DNA of 64,000 nt from an uncultured Kiritimatiellota bacterium (GTDB lineage: Bacteria; Verrucomicrobiota; Kiritimatiellia; RFP12; UBA1067). A model generated the notes under the pieces. It worked only from the letters and a program-made list of their open reading frames with translations. It did no database searches and had not been told where the DNA came from. The position numbers and the translations under genes are program-made. Of this stretch, positions 17,777-26,560 are shown in pieces. The stretch lies in assembly GCA_934675625.1 (NCBI GenBank), contig CAKURH010000005.1:1-64000 (forward strand), in the 5' to 3' direction. The stretch's first letter is position 1. Each line of letters starts with the position of its first letter.

Positions 17777-18697
17777 TCACAGCACCTCCAGCGTGGCGTC
17801 CAGCGACGCGAGGTCGGCGACGTTCGCCGTCTTCAGCGCCGCGTCGATCTTCTTGACGAGGCCCGACAGCACCTTGCCGGGGCCGAACTCGACGAACGTG
17901 TCGCAGCCGAGCGCCTTCGCCGCCGCGACGTCCGCCGCCCAGTTCGTCGTGCCCGTGACCTGTTCGAGCATGAGCGCCTTGATCGCGCCCGGATCGGCCG
18001 CATGCGGCTGGCCCGTCACGTTCGAGAGAACAGGAAACTTCGGCGCATGGAACGTGATCCCGTCAAGGACGGGCGCGAGCTTCTCGCGCGCCGGGGCCAT
18101 GAACGGCGAGTGGAACGCGCCGGCCGTCGCAAGCGGAATCGCCCGCTTGATGCCGAGCTCCTTCGCCTTCACCGCCGCCGCCGCGATCGCGTCCTTCGAG
18201 CCGGACAGCACCTGCTGCGCCGCCGAGTTGACGTTCGCGACCGTGCAGCCCGTCGCCGCGCAGAGGGCCTGAAGCTGGTCAGGCGTCGCGCCGACGATGG
18301 CGATCATGCCGGACGGCGTCGCCGCGCAGGCCTCCTGCATGAAGCGGCCGCGCGCCTCCAGCACCTTCAGCGTCGAGTCGAAGTCGAGGACACCCGCCGC
18401 GCAGAGCGCACCCCACTCGCCGAGGGACAGGCCCGCCGCGCAGGCGAAGTCCGTCGGACGCCGCTTCTGGAGCGCCGTGTAGGCCGCGTAGCTCGTCACG
18501 AAGATCGCGGGCTGGCAGACGTTGGACTTCGTCAGCTCCTCCGCCGGGCCCTCGAAGCAGATCTTCTTCAGGTCGAAGCCGAGGACGGCGTTCGCCTTGT
18601 CGAAGAAGCCCATGATCTCGGAATCCGCCTCGGCGAAATCCTTGCCCATGCCGGGGACCTGTGCGCCCTGTCCGGCGAAAATGCAGCACATGCTCAT
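17777..18697 (-). CDS. fabD: Malonyl-CoA:ACP transacylase
   Basis: The 306-aa product carries IFAGQGAQVPGMG at the N-terminus, the active-site GLSLGEWGAL (GxSxGE, nucleophile Ser), and the conserved AGAFHSPFM histidine motif. It loads malonate onto acyl carrier protein for fatty acid elongation. The ATG at 18697 is chosen over longer upstream frames because an extended -10 promoter lies at 18763-18771 and AAAGGA precedes the ATG. Co-transcribed with fabG. Confidence 0.94.
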   Translation of the reverse strand: MSMCCIFAGQGAQVPGMGKDFAEADSEIMGFFDKANAVLGFDLKKICFEGPAEELTKSNVCQPAIFVTSYAAYTALQKRRPTDFACAAGLSLGEWGALCAAGVLDFDSTLKVLEARGRFMQEACAATPSGMIAIVGATPDQLQALCAATGCTVANVNSAAQQVLSGSKDAIAAAAVKAKELGIKRAIPLATAGAFHSPFMAPAREKLAPVLDGITFHAPKFPVLSNVTGQPHAADPGAIKALMLEQVTGTTNWAADVAAAKALGCDTFVEFGPGKVLSGLVKKIDAALKTANVADLASLDATLEVL

Positions 18698-18762
18698 TCT
18701 TTCTTTATCCTTTCTGGTTTCAGCCTTTTCAGAAATCTTTACTTCTGTTTTTCGTCTTGTGT

Positions 18763-18771
18763 AGTATACCA
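18763..18771 (-). promoter_or_regulatory. Extended -10 promoter (TGGTATACT) of fabD-fabG
   Basis: TGGTATACT precedes fabD by about 65 nt with an A-rich leader containing AAAGGA. It overlaps no conserved coding sequence because nadB ends at 18819. Confidence 0.6.
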
Positions 18772-18818
18772 CACCCCGCGCAGGGGCACAATGCCCGCCC
18801 TCGCGACCGTTGCGGACG

Positions 18819-20456
18819 TCATCCCCGGTAGCCATCGAGCACCGTCTGCTTCGGACGCTTGGACTGGCGGGGATAGTCGAGCGTGTAATGGAGGCCGCGC
18901 GACTCGTGCCGCTTCTGCGCGCTCTTCACGATCAACTCCGCGCAGACCGCGAGGTTGCGCAGCTCCAGCGTGTCCGGCGTGACGAGGTAGCGGAAGTAGT
19001 AGTCGTGGATCTCGCGGCGAATCATGCGCAGACGGTGCGCCGCGCGCGCAAGCCGCTTGTTCGTGCGGACGATGCCCACATAGTCCCACATCAGGCGGCG
19101 AATCTCGTCCCACATGTGCGAGACCAGCACCGCCTCGTCCGGCGGCACGGCGCTCCCGATCTTCCAGTCGGGAATGAGCGGCTTCCGCACGTCTTCCCCT
19201 CTTCCTTCTTCCTTCTTCCTTTTTCCCTCTTTCTCCCAAAACCTCTCCGGGTGCGGGCCGAGCCGGGCGGCGGTCAGGCGCGCGCAGACGAGGGCCTCCA
19301 TGAGCGAGTTGGACGCAAGGCGGTTCGCGCCGTGCAGACCCGTGCAGGCGCACTCGCCGACGGCGGAGAGCCCGCGAATCGAGGTGCGGCCGTCCGTCGT
19401 CGCCTGGATGCCGCCGCAGGTGTAGTGCGCGGCGGGGACGACGGGGATGAGGTCCTTCGCCATGTCGATGCCGAAGGAGAGGCACTTCGCGTAGATGTTC
19501 GGGAAGCGCGCCTTCAGGTAGGCCGCCCCTTTCTTGCGGATGTCGAGGAACATGCAGTCGTCGCCCGTGCGCTTCATTTCGGAATCGATCGAGCGCGCGA
19601 CGATGTCGCGCGGCGCGAGCGAACCGCGCGGGTCGTACTTCTTCATGAACGCCTTGCCGTGCTTGTTGACGAGGACGGCCCCCTCGCCGCGCACGGCCTC
19701 GGAGATGAGGAAGCGCTTCGCCTGCGGATGGTAGAGGCAGGTCGGGTGGAACTGGATGAACTCCATGTTCTCGATCTTCGCCCCCGCGCGCCACGCGAGC
19801 GCGATGCCGTCGCCCGTCGCCGTGTCGGGATTGCACGTGTAGAGGTAGACCTTGCCGCAGCCGCCCGTCGCGAGAATCGTGTTCGGCGAGCGGATCGCGT
19901 AGATCTCGCCCGTCGGCTTGTCCATGACGTACGCGCCGACGCACCGCTTCTCGCCCTTGAGGCCGATGCGGTTGGACATGACGAGGTCGATGACGATCGT
20001 CTGCTCGCGCACCTCGATCGCCTTCTCGCGCTTCACGCGGCGGATCATCGCCGCCTCGCACTTCTCGCCCGTGATGTCGCCGGCGTGGAAGATGCGCCGC
20101 GCGCTATGGCCGCCTTCGCGCGTCAGGTCCCACGAGCCGTCATCCTTCTTCGCGAAGCGGACGCCGCAGTCGATGAGGTCCTGAATGCCGGCGGGCGCGT
20201 TCTCGCAGATCTCGTGGACGACCTCGCTCTTGCCGAGCCACGCGCCGGCGATCATCGTGTCGCGCGCGTGTTTGTCGAAGGTGTCCTTCGGATCCATCAC
20301 GCAGCAGATGCCGCCCTGCGCGAAGTTCGAGTTGCAGTCCTGAAGCCGCGCCTTCGTCACGACGACGACCTTGCCGTACGCGGCGAGGTGCAGCGCGCTC
20401 ATGAGGCCCGCCATGCCGGACCCGACGACGAGATAGTCGCAATCGACCGTCTTCAC
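18819..20456 (-). CDS. nadB: L-aspartate oxidase (NAD biosynthesis)
   Basis: The 545-aa flavoprotein has an FAD-binding DYLVVGSGMAGL at the N-terminus, the NSNFAQGGI substrate loop, HPTCL, EAVRGEGAVLV and the GLHGANRLASNSL motif. It oxidises L-aspartate to iminoaspartate for quinolinate synthesis in the cytoplasm. The GTG start at 20456 is preceded by AAGGAG at 6 nt and lies downstream of the promoter at 20541-20549, ruling out longer frames. An unusual Lys/Glu-rich insertion (EKEGKRKKEEGRGED), encoded by a polypyrimidine tract at about 19193-19245, sits between the FAD and C-terminal helical domains. No nadA or nadC is nearby. Confidence 0.93.
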   Translation of the reverse strand: MKTVDCDYLVVGSGMAGLMSALHLAAYGKVVVVTKARLQDCNSNFAQGGICCVMDPKDTFDKHARDTMIAGAWLGKSEVVHEICENAPAGIQDLIDCGVRFAKKDDGSWDLTREGGHSARRIFHAGDITGEKCEAAMIRRVKREKAIEVREQTIVIDLVMSNRIGLKGEKRCVGAYVMDKPTGEIYAIRSPNTILATGGCGKVYLYTCNPDTATGDGIALAWRAGAKIENMEFIQFHPTCLYHPQAKRFLISEAVRGEGAVLVNKHGKAFMKKYDPRGSLAPRDIVARSIDSEMKRTGDDCMFLDIRKKGAAYLKARFPNIYAKCLSFGIDMAKDLIPVVPAAHYTCGGIQATTDGRTSIRGLSAVGECACTGLHGANRLASNSLMEALVCARLTAARLGPHPERFWEKEGKRKKEEGRGEDVRKPLIPDWKIGSAVPPDEAVLVSHMWDEIRRLMWDYVGIVRTNKRLARAAHRLRMIRREIHDYYFRYLVTPDTLELRNLAVCAELIVKSAQKRHESRGLHYTLDYPRQSKRPKQTVLDGYRG

Positions 20457-20540
20457 GCCGCGCTCCTTCCGGCCGGTCGCACGTTCCGGCGCACATTCTG
20501 GTGTCTGTTCATCTTCTGTTCCCTGTCTTGCACACCGCAT

Positions 20541-20549
20541 AGTATACCA
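20541..20549 (-). promoter_or_regulatory. Extended -10 promoter (TGGTATACT) of nadB
   Basis: The element lies between the jetD stop (20578) and nadB, with a leader of about 75 nt ending in AAGGAG before the GTG. Confidence 0.6.
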
Positions 20550-20577
20550 AAAAGTGCGCGCCGCTTCGGGGGTGGGC

Positions 20578-21732
20578 TTAAAACGAGAACGCCTCCTGTT
20601 CATACCAACGGCCCTGCTTGAGCAGAATGGCAATCTCATCGACATAGGGCATGTGCGGGGACTCCGCCAGAAAGCGTTGGGTGCGCATCTGCTGCGCTTC
20701 CGTCAACGGGATTCCGGTGATTTCTCCGGGATTGCGGACAACCTCCGCTGCGAGGACACGGCGTATCGTGAGGCATCGCCCCACCAATGCGGCAATGCGG
20801 AAACCGTCGAGATCGGCATCGCCAGCATGTTCGGCCGTCACGCCCACCGTATCGAGCATACGCAGAAGACGTTGGACGGCGTAATTCGGGTACCCTTCGG
20901 TGTAGAGCGCGGGACGCCTCAGCGTGACGTAACGCGCAAAGGGCGCGGCGTTCTCGCTTGTGATCAACGACCTGTCATCGCCCTGCCATGCGACCGAACG
21001 AATGCGGCCCACCGTTTCGCTCGGAAGCGTACAAGCCAGCCCCGCCGCAAAGAGCCGCATGGGAAAGTCAAACGTCTCGCCCGCATCCGTCGTGAAGACG
21101 AGCGGCGCAAAGAACGTTACAAAACTCGTGTAGGGATTCTCGATGATGCCGTATGTTCCGAAAAGCGTTCGCTCGTCGATATCGCGTTCCTCCACGGCTG
21201 CCAACATCAACGCGAGCTGTCGCCGCAGGGGGCCTGTCCGCAGGGCCTTGCTGTCGTTGAGCCAGTCGGATCCCAACTGGGAAAGGGTCTTCGCCTCACC
21301 GACACCCCTCTTACGCACATGATGAAACACGCCCAACAACAAGCGCCTCCACGCCACACGATGAGCAGGGCTCCGCAAGAACCGCATCACCTCCGGCATC
21401 GTCTGCAAGGCGTCAATCAACGTCCGTGCCTCCGGCTCACGCCAAGCGAGGCGCGTCAGGAATGTCTCGGGCGATTCCGCCGCCGTGTCTTCCCGCGCCA
21501 GCCCCACTGCGGAAATGACCTCTTGCCACGCCAACGGTTCACGCCAGCGCGGCGGAAGCACCCCCGAAACCGCGCCATCCGCCTTCCGCGTCAAGGGCGT
21601 TCCCAAGAGACGTTCCAACTCGCCCTGTGCCGCATAATCCAGATCTCGCACCGTAAAGTGAGCGGGCAAGGGCTTTCCCTGCAACGCCCGTTTCGCCATC
21701 CGAATCAAAAACGGACGGAGCAACGCATTCAT
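20578..21732 (-). CDS. jetD: Wadjet JetD, Toprim-type nuclease subunit
   Basis: The 384-aa protein has an N-terminal winged-helix-like part (FTVRDLDYAAQGELERLLG) and a C-terminal Toprim-type domain. Expected metal ligands are visible: Glu in ITSENAAPF (near residue 257) and the DxD in HAGDADLDGFRIA (near 300), which resembles DUF2399/DUF2220 JetD proteins. JetD cuts plasmid DNA extruded by the JetABC SMC complex. ATG 21732 is preferred to 21741 for spacing to AAGGGA. It is the last gene of the operon, separated from jetC by a broken DUF1016 gene. Confidence 0.85.
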   Translation of the reverse strand: MNALLRPFLIRMAKRALQGKPLPAHFTVRDLDYAAQGELERLLGTPLTRKADGAVSGVLPPRWREPLAWQEVISAVGLAREDTAAESPETFLTRLAWREPEARTLIDALQTMPEVMRFLRSPAHRVAWRRLLLGVFHHVRKRGVGEAKTLSQLGSDWLNDSKALRTGPLRRQLALMLAAVEERDIDERTLFGTYGIIENPYTSFVTFFAPLVFTTDAGETFDFPMRLFAAGLACTLPSETVGRIRSVAWQGDDRSLITSENAAPFARYVTLRRPALYTEGYPNYAVQRLLRMLDTVGVTAEHAGDADLDGFRIAALVGRCLTIRRVLAAEVVRNPGEITGIPLTEAQQMRTQRFLAESPHMPYVDEIAILLKQGRWYEQEAFSF

Positions 21733-21737
21733 TTGTG

Positions 21738-22378
21738 TCATTCCCTTTTGCTTCTTTTCATCTGCCCACCCAATGCCACCTCTTCAAGGGCCGCTTGCTC
21801 GCGGCGGAGTTCGGCAAGGAGCTGTTCCTCGGTCGGCAAGACGAGCTTGTATTTCGCGGCAAAGATCCGCTTCTCGTTGAGCGGCAAGGTATAGCGGACA
21901 AGATCCGTTCCCTTGTCCGTGCAGAGAACAATGCCGATGGGCGGATTGTCACCCGAAGTTCGCGCACACTCCACAGCGACTTCCGACATTCTTCGGTGTA
22001 ATACTGTCGAGCCTCCTCGTTCTCGACCGTGATCAAAAGGCGATAATGGCTCCAACTCAATTGTTCACACAGTGTCTGAACTTTTGGAAACGAAAGATAG
22101 AACTTTCGCATGGCAAAGAGATTCACGCGCGTAAAGCCCGCGCCGAACTCGGCCGTCAACTTTTCAGCCAATGCGTCAATGAGTCCATCGCCATACGTTG
22201 CTTTCGCAGAACCGCCCTGCTGTTCGACAATCATCTTGCCGACGAGCCAGTACGCCTTGACCATCGCGGCATTCGCCGTCTTGTGTACATACCGTCGCGC
22301 TTCGACAATAACTTCGCGCACTTGCGCATAGAAAGCCGATTCGTTCCGCGCCAGACTTGATCCTTTGTTTTTTCTCAT
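21738..22378 (-). pseudogene. DUF1016 (YhcG-type) nuclease gene with internal deletion and frameshift
   Basis: The first part (22378 to about 22005) encodes an intact DUF1016 N-terminal domain (NESAFYAQVREVIVEARR, AYWLVGKMIVEQ, QLSWSHYRLLI, YYTEECRKSLWSVREL). In another frame (about 22000-21738) the typical DUF1016 C-terminus appears (NPPIGIVLCTDK, VRYTLPLNEK, LVLPTEEQLL). The family's nuclease core with its D...ExK residues, about 150 residues, is missing, and the two parts are out of frame. AAGGAGG precedes the ATG. It fills the whole gap between jetC and jetD. Either the nuclease was inactivated after insertion or only the N-terminal domain is still made. Confidence 0.8.
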
Positions 22379-22400
22379 CACCCTATTGCCTCCTTATAAA

Positions 22401-25400
22401 TCAATTGGTCTCCGCCAACACCTTCATGCCAACGTCCGAATCTGTCGGCGTACCGAAGAAATCGCCTTGCGTGTTTACGTTTCGCCAGACAATCGGACTC
22501 AGATGAACGTCAAGATTCTCGTCCTTGATGACGATGAGCGAGACCGAATGGCTGATCTCGCGCTTGACGCCATCCTGATCGGGCGAGGAGACGAACAATT
22601 GGAGCCCAAGGTCGTCGGCAAACGCGAGCAGCTGATCTCGTCGCGCCGCATCAATGCCATAGAACGCCTCGTCAAAGAGCAGTGGCGCACATTTCGGAGG
22701 GTCATTGCGCTCACCGCCATGATACAGGAACTCCGCCACCGTCAAAATGAGCAGATAGTTTGGCACGGCCTGTTCGCCACCCGAACCGAGGCTCTTGACC
22801 TTTCGGTCGATGATGCGACCCTCCTCGTTCTCCGTCAGCACCTTGAGCTGGAAGCGGAACCACCGCCGATAGTCGAGAATCTCTGGAATCTGGTCGATTT
22901 CGGCGTTTAGGATTTCGTCTCGGTGTTCTGCTAACGTCTCGCGCAGTTCATCCTTGTCCTCCCCTGAACCTACATTCACGTTGCGTATCTGCTTGACGAA
23001 CCGCTCGTATGCGGGAACGGGCGTCAACTCGAATGTGTAGCGGTTCGACCCAAAGCGGCGCCCCGCCAGTTTTTGCTGAATCCGCCGTGCCAAGTTCTCA
23101 ATCTGCAGAAGATCACGATAGAGCCGATTCATCACCTCGCCCATGAAGATGCGCTCGAAGACTTCGCGGCTCTTCTGGTTGATGGCACCCTTCAATTCAG
23201 CGAGCCTTCGCGTCTCATCCGCCAGAACCTCGTCCAGTTCGCTTCCGCGCCGATCTGCAAGCCGATTCGCCTCGGCATCGAAGGAAAACGAAAACGTCTC
23301 GCCCTTCTGCTCGCGAATCATTCGCCGTATTTCCGTCTCGGCCACACGCGCATCGCCAATGCACTGCTCACGCAAGGCCGCAAAATCCGTCGCCTGCACA
23401 CAGGCGGGGCAAAGCCGCGCGGCACCATCCGCGATGGACTCGCCCTCTTGCAGGCCATTCGCAAACGCCTCAGCCGACGCCGCCGCGCGTGCCTGTGCGG
23501 ACGCCGCTTCGGCTTCCTGTGCTTGACGCATCTTCGTCAGGGTCTCCAGCCGTCCGCGCATCACACCGATTTGCTGCTGGATTCTTTGCGCAGCCTCATC
23601 CTTTTGGTGCAGGGTCTTTGTCGCCGCCGCAATCCGTTTCTCCAGCGATGCGTCGACGCCCTCGGCCCGCATCTTGAGCCGAAGGTCATCCAATTCTTCC
23701 TGGACGTCCGCCACCTCCCGCGCACGCTCCTCGGCGACGGTCTGCGTCCGCGCCCGCAACGTCTCCTGCGTCGCCTCCTGTTCCCGTGCGCGGCGTACGT
23801 TCTCGACGGCTTCGCGAATCTCGTTCCGCACCGTCTCGACGACGGCCATCAGGCTGCGAACGGCTCGTTCGGACGCCTCGGCGGCCTGCAAATCCCTCTC
23901 CGCCGCCTTCTGCGCACGCCGGGCAACCGCCAAGTTCTCCTCGGCTTCGCGCTGCTGCCGCGCCAGTTCTGCCGCGCGCGCCTTGCGTCCGATGAGCCGG
24001 GGCCGCCCGTTCGGCAACGGGGCCGCACGGTCGCGGAACGCCCATGTCTTGATAGACAAGAACGTTCCGTCCTGCGGTGCGCCACTGGACGCCAATTGCC
24101 GCGCCAGCAACCTGACGGCCACAGGATCGGACTCTTCAAACGAGATGAAGTTTCCAAGCCACGGCGTGAGCGCCGTGACATCCCCGCTCACTTCTTCACA
24201 CACGGCGACAGCAACAGAAGTTTCCTCCTGCCACGCGAGCTGACGGACGCGATCCGCCTCCTTCTCGTCCGTCACAAGCGTCGCCAAAAATGCCTCACCC
24301 ACCAGTTGCTCCAGCAGCGCAAGATGCCGCGCGTCACAGCCGGACGCCGGTTCCAGAAGCTCATACACGCTCCGTACCGAGAGCATATTCTGCCGAAGTG
24401 TCGCCTGAAGATCCGTAAAGCCGGGAATCGCAGGGACATTCTCCTTGCGCGTCCGCAACTGCGCACAGACCTTCTCGGCCTCCTCCGTTGCCGTCGCCGC
24501 ATCCGTGGCGCGTTGTCGCGCCTCGTAGCTTCGCGTCATCCGCTCGTCACGAGCCTGACCGAGCGTCGGGCCAAGGGCCGCAAACGCCGGCGCACACGCG
24601 GCCGTCTTGTGCAGGGGATCTGCCGCGAAAAGCGCGTCCGTGAGTTCACCGCACGCAAAATCCGCTTCGCGGCTCGTTTTCTGAATCGTCTCGCCCGCGC
24701 GCCGCAAGGTGTCCGCACACAGGGACACGGCCTGTACACGGGCCTTAGCCGCCATTCGCACACGGGCCGTCTCGTCGGAAAGGCGCGCCGCCTCCTCGTC
24801 GGCACGACGTCGGCATTCGACCAGACGCGCCACGACGGACTTCTCACGCCCGAGAAGCCCCGTCGCATCCTTCTGCCGGAGATCGTCCAGCCGTTCGCGC
24901 GCGCGCTCCGTCTCGGCCCACGCCGCCTGAGCGGACGATTCGAGCGCCTTCACTTCCGATTGGCCCGCTGTCTCGGCAACCCCAAGCCTTTCGGCTTCCG
25001 TTGCCGCGCGGACACGCGCCGCTTCCGCTTCGGCCCACGCGATGACGGACGTCTGAAGCCGTGCATTCGCAAGCTGGTCTCGCCGACGTCTGAGATCCGT
25101 CAAGTAACGGGCTCGCTCGTCAATCTGGTCGAGCCGCCCCTTGCTTTCCTCCAGTTCGCGCAAGCCCGTGAGAAGCGGCTCGAACGTCTCGCGCGCCGGA
25201 TCTTCCAAAAGTTGCCGAAAGAGTTCATCGTAGTTCGTTGCGCGCGCGGCGATCTCCCGATAGGCCTTGCCCGTCCGCAAGAGCTTGCAGACATCCGCAT
25301 ACTTGGATTCGCCACCAAAGAGACGCTTGGCAACCGCCTCGCGATAATCGCCGATGTGGCCAAAGTATTTGCCGCCCACAAAGTTTCCGCCCGTCAACGC

Positions 25401-25895
25401 ACGCTTGAACTCGGCCTGTGTTGCGGCGCGGAGACGACCTTCTTCCGCAATCGTGAGCGGCAAGTCTCGAACCGGGACAGACGCCACGCCGCCCCAACTC
25501 TGGTAGGCGATATCCAACCCTTCCGCCGAAAAACCGACCGCGAACGAGACGACCTTGTTCGCATCCGTCATCGACCGCAGTTCAACGGCCGCGTAGGTGA
25601 TGCCCGTCTCGCGCGCTGCGCGGCCCGTCACGGCGTTGTAGCGGAGGACGATGCCTTGGATTGTGCGTCCACCGGCATCCTTCGCCCCCGCGACACGTGC
25701 GGCGGAATTGAATTCCATGTCGCGTCCGGCAGAGAGGACAAGATGAATCGCATCGAGAAGCGTCGTCTTGCCGGATCCGTTGTCGCCCAGCAAAAAGAGA
25801 TGCCCGCCTTCAGGAATGTCAACGGTCGTGGTGCCAAGATTGTGAAACTCCACAAGGCGAACGGCCGTGATGCGGTAGTTTTCCGAAACTTTCAT
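22401..25895 (-). CDS. jetC: Wadjet JetC, SMC-like ATPase subunit
   Basis: The 1164-aa protein has Walker A (GDNGSGKTT, residues 37-45), long coiled coils, a central hinge-like globular part (about 480-650), the ABC signature LGSGGEQAV (near 1037) and Walker B LLFDEAFYGID (near 1072). It is the motor that extrudes plasmid DNA loops. A CPAC motif near residue 829, within the second coiled coil, recalls Rad50 zinc hooks but lies away from the hinge. The ATG overlaps the jetB stop (ATGA). Confidence 0.92.
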   Translation of the reverse strand: MKVSENYRITAVRLVEFHNLGTTTVDIPEGGHLFLLGDNGSGKTTLLDAIHLVLSAGRDMEFNSAARVAGAKDAGGRTIQGIVLRYNAVTGRAARETGITYAAVELRSMTDANKVVSFAVGFSAEGLDIAYQSWGGVASVPVRDLPLTIAEEGRLRAATQAEFKRALTGGNFVGGKYFGHIGDYREAVAKRLFGGESKYADVCKLLRTGKAYREIAARATNYDELFRQLLEDPARETFEPLLTGLRELEESKGRLDQIDERARYLTDLRRRRDQLANARLQTSVIAWAEAEAARVRAATEAERLGVAETAGQSEVKALESSAQAAWAETERARERLDDLRQKDATGLLGREKSVVARLVECRRRADEEAARLSDETARVRMAAKARVQAVSLCADTLRRAGETIQKTSREADFACGELTDALFAADPLHKTAACAPAFAALGPTLGQARDERMTRSYEARQRATDAATATEEAEKVCAQLRTRKENVPAIPGFTDLQATLRQNMLSVRSVYELLEPASGCDARHLALLEQLVGEAFLATLVTDEKEADRVRQLAWQEETSVAVAVCEEVSGDVTALTPWLGNFISFEESDPVAVRLLARQLASSGAPQDGTFLSIKTWAFRDRAAPLPNGRPRLIGRKARAAELARQQREAEENLAVARRAQKAAERDLQAAEASERAVRSLMAVVETVRNEIREAVENVRRAREQEATQETLRARTQTVAEERAREVADVQEELDDLRLKMRAEGVDASLEKRIAAATKTLHQKDEAAQRIQQQIGVMRGRLETLTKMRQAQEAEAASAQARAAASAEAFANGLQEGESIADGAARLCPACVQATDFAALREQCIGDARVAETEIRRMIREQKGETFSFSFDAEANRLADRRGSELDEVLADETRRLAELKGAINQKSREVFERIFMGEVMNRLYRDLLQIENLARRIQQKLAGRRFGSNRYTFELTPVPAYERFVKQIRNVNVGSGEDKDELRETLAEHRDEILNAEIDQIPEILDYRRWFRFQLKVLTENEEGRIIDRKVKSLGSGGEQAVPNYLLILTVAEFLYHGGERNDPPKCAPLLFDEAFYGIDAARRDQLLAFADDLGLQLFVSSPDQDGVKREISHSVSLIVIKDENLDVHLSPIVWRNVNTQGDFFGTPTDSDVGMKVLAETN

Positions 25896-26560
25896 TCGGC
25901 GACCTCCTGTTCCGTTTTCGCCGATTCCACTGAGCCCGAAATCGGCTCGGCGAGCTGCGCCGCCTGATAGTGCCAAAGGGCCGGCAGACACTCCCAGATC
26001 GTCTCCGCCTCGCTGACAGATTCGTCGGCGGACGGCTTCATCTTACGTAGGAAGCGATAGCGTTCCAACGTCGGCATCAGGCCACGCAGGATCTGCCGCA
26101 CCTTCTCGTCCGTATACAGCGCGCGCTTCTCCGGCAGCAGTTCGCGGAACCGCGCTGCCGCGTATTCAAGCCAGTCGCCGAAGCGAATGCGCAGGTTGTC
26201 GCGATCATCCGCCGCCACGCCCTGTTCGCGAGCCTCCCTCTCAAAGAACTCCAACAGCAGCAGAAAGCCAAGACATTCATCACGGCGCGTGAAGCCGAAC
26301 ATGTCCCGATTCGGTGGCGTGATCGCCTCGTTGTACCATTTCGGCTTGTAGAGACGTGCGCATTTCGCATCCATCACGAGCGTCCATCCAAAGCACTTGT
26401 CGAAGAACGCCGCGAACGCCTGACGATACCGCTGCAGCACGAGAAAGGTGCGTTCGTCGTCCGTCTTGTAGAAATACGGCGACTCCATCAGGATGTTCAG
26501 GGCCGTCTGCACGAGGACGGATGTCTGGTCGCCTCGGTCGAGCAGTTCTTCAATCTTCAT
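25892..26560 (-). CDS. jetB: Wadjet JetB, KITE (MukE/MksE-like) subunit
   Basis: The 222-aa protein resembles MksE/JetB-type winged-helix KITE proteins, with helical regions such as QTALNILMESPYFYKTDDERTF and LLEFFEREAREQG. It should bridge the kleisin JetA. It overlaps jetA by 11 bp upstream and jetC by 4 bp downstream, and AAAAGGA precedes its ATG. Assignment rests on size, position and the flanking jetA, jetC and jetD genes more than on a motif. Confidence 0.82.
   Translation of the reverse strand: MKIEELLDRGDQTSVLVQTALNILMESPYFYKTDDERTFLVLQRYRQAFAAFFDKCFGWTLVMDAKCARLYKPKWYNEAITPPNRDMFGFTRRDECLGFLLLLEFFEREAREQGVAADDRDNLRIRFGDWLEYAAARFRELLPEKRALYTDEKVRQILRGLMPTLERYRFLRKMKPSADESVSEAETIWECLPALWHYQAAQLAEPISGSVESAKTEQEVAE

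Noticed and set aside
18698..18835. Longer N-terminus for fabD
   Set aside because: The extension would be encoded across the -10 promoter at 18763-18771, and FabD homology starts at the later ATG.
23073..25967. Plus-strand frame of 964 codons
   Set aside because: Exact antisense of jetC; no start signals or domains.
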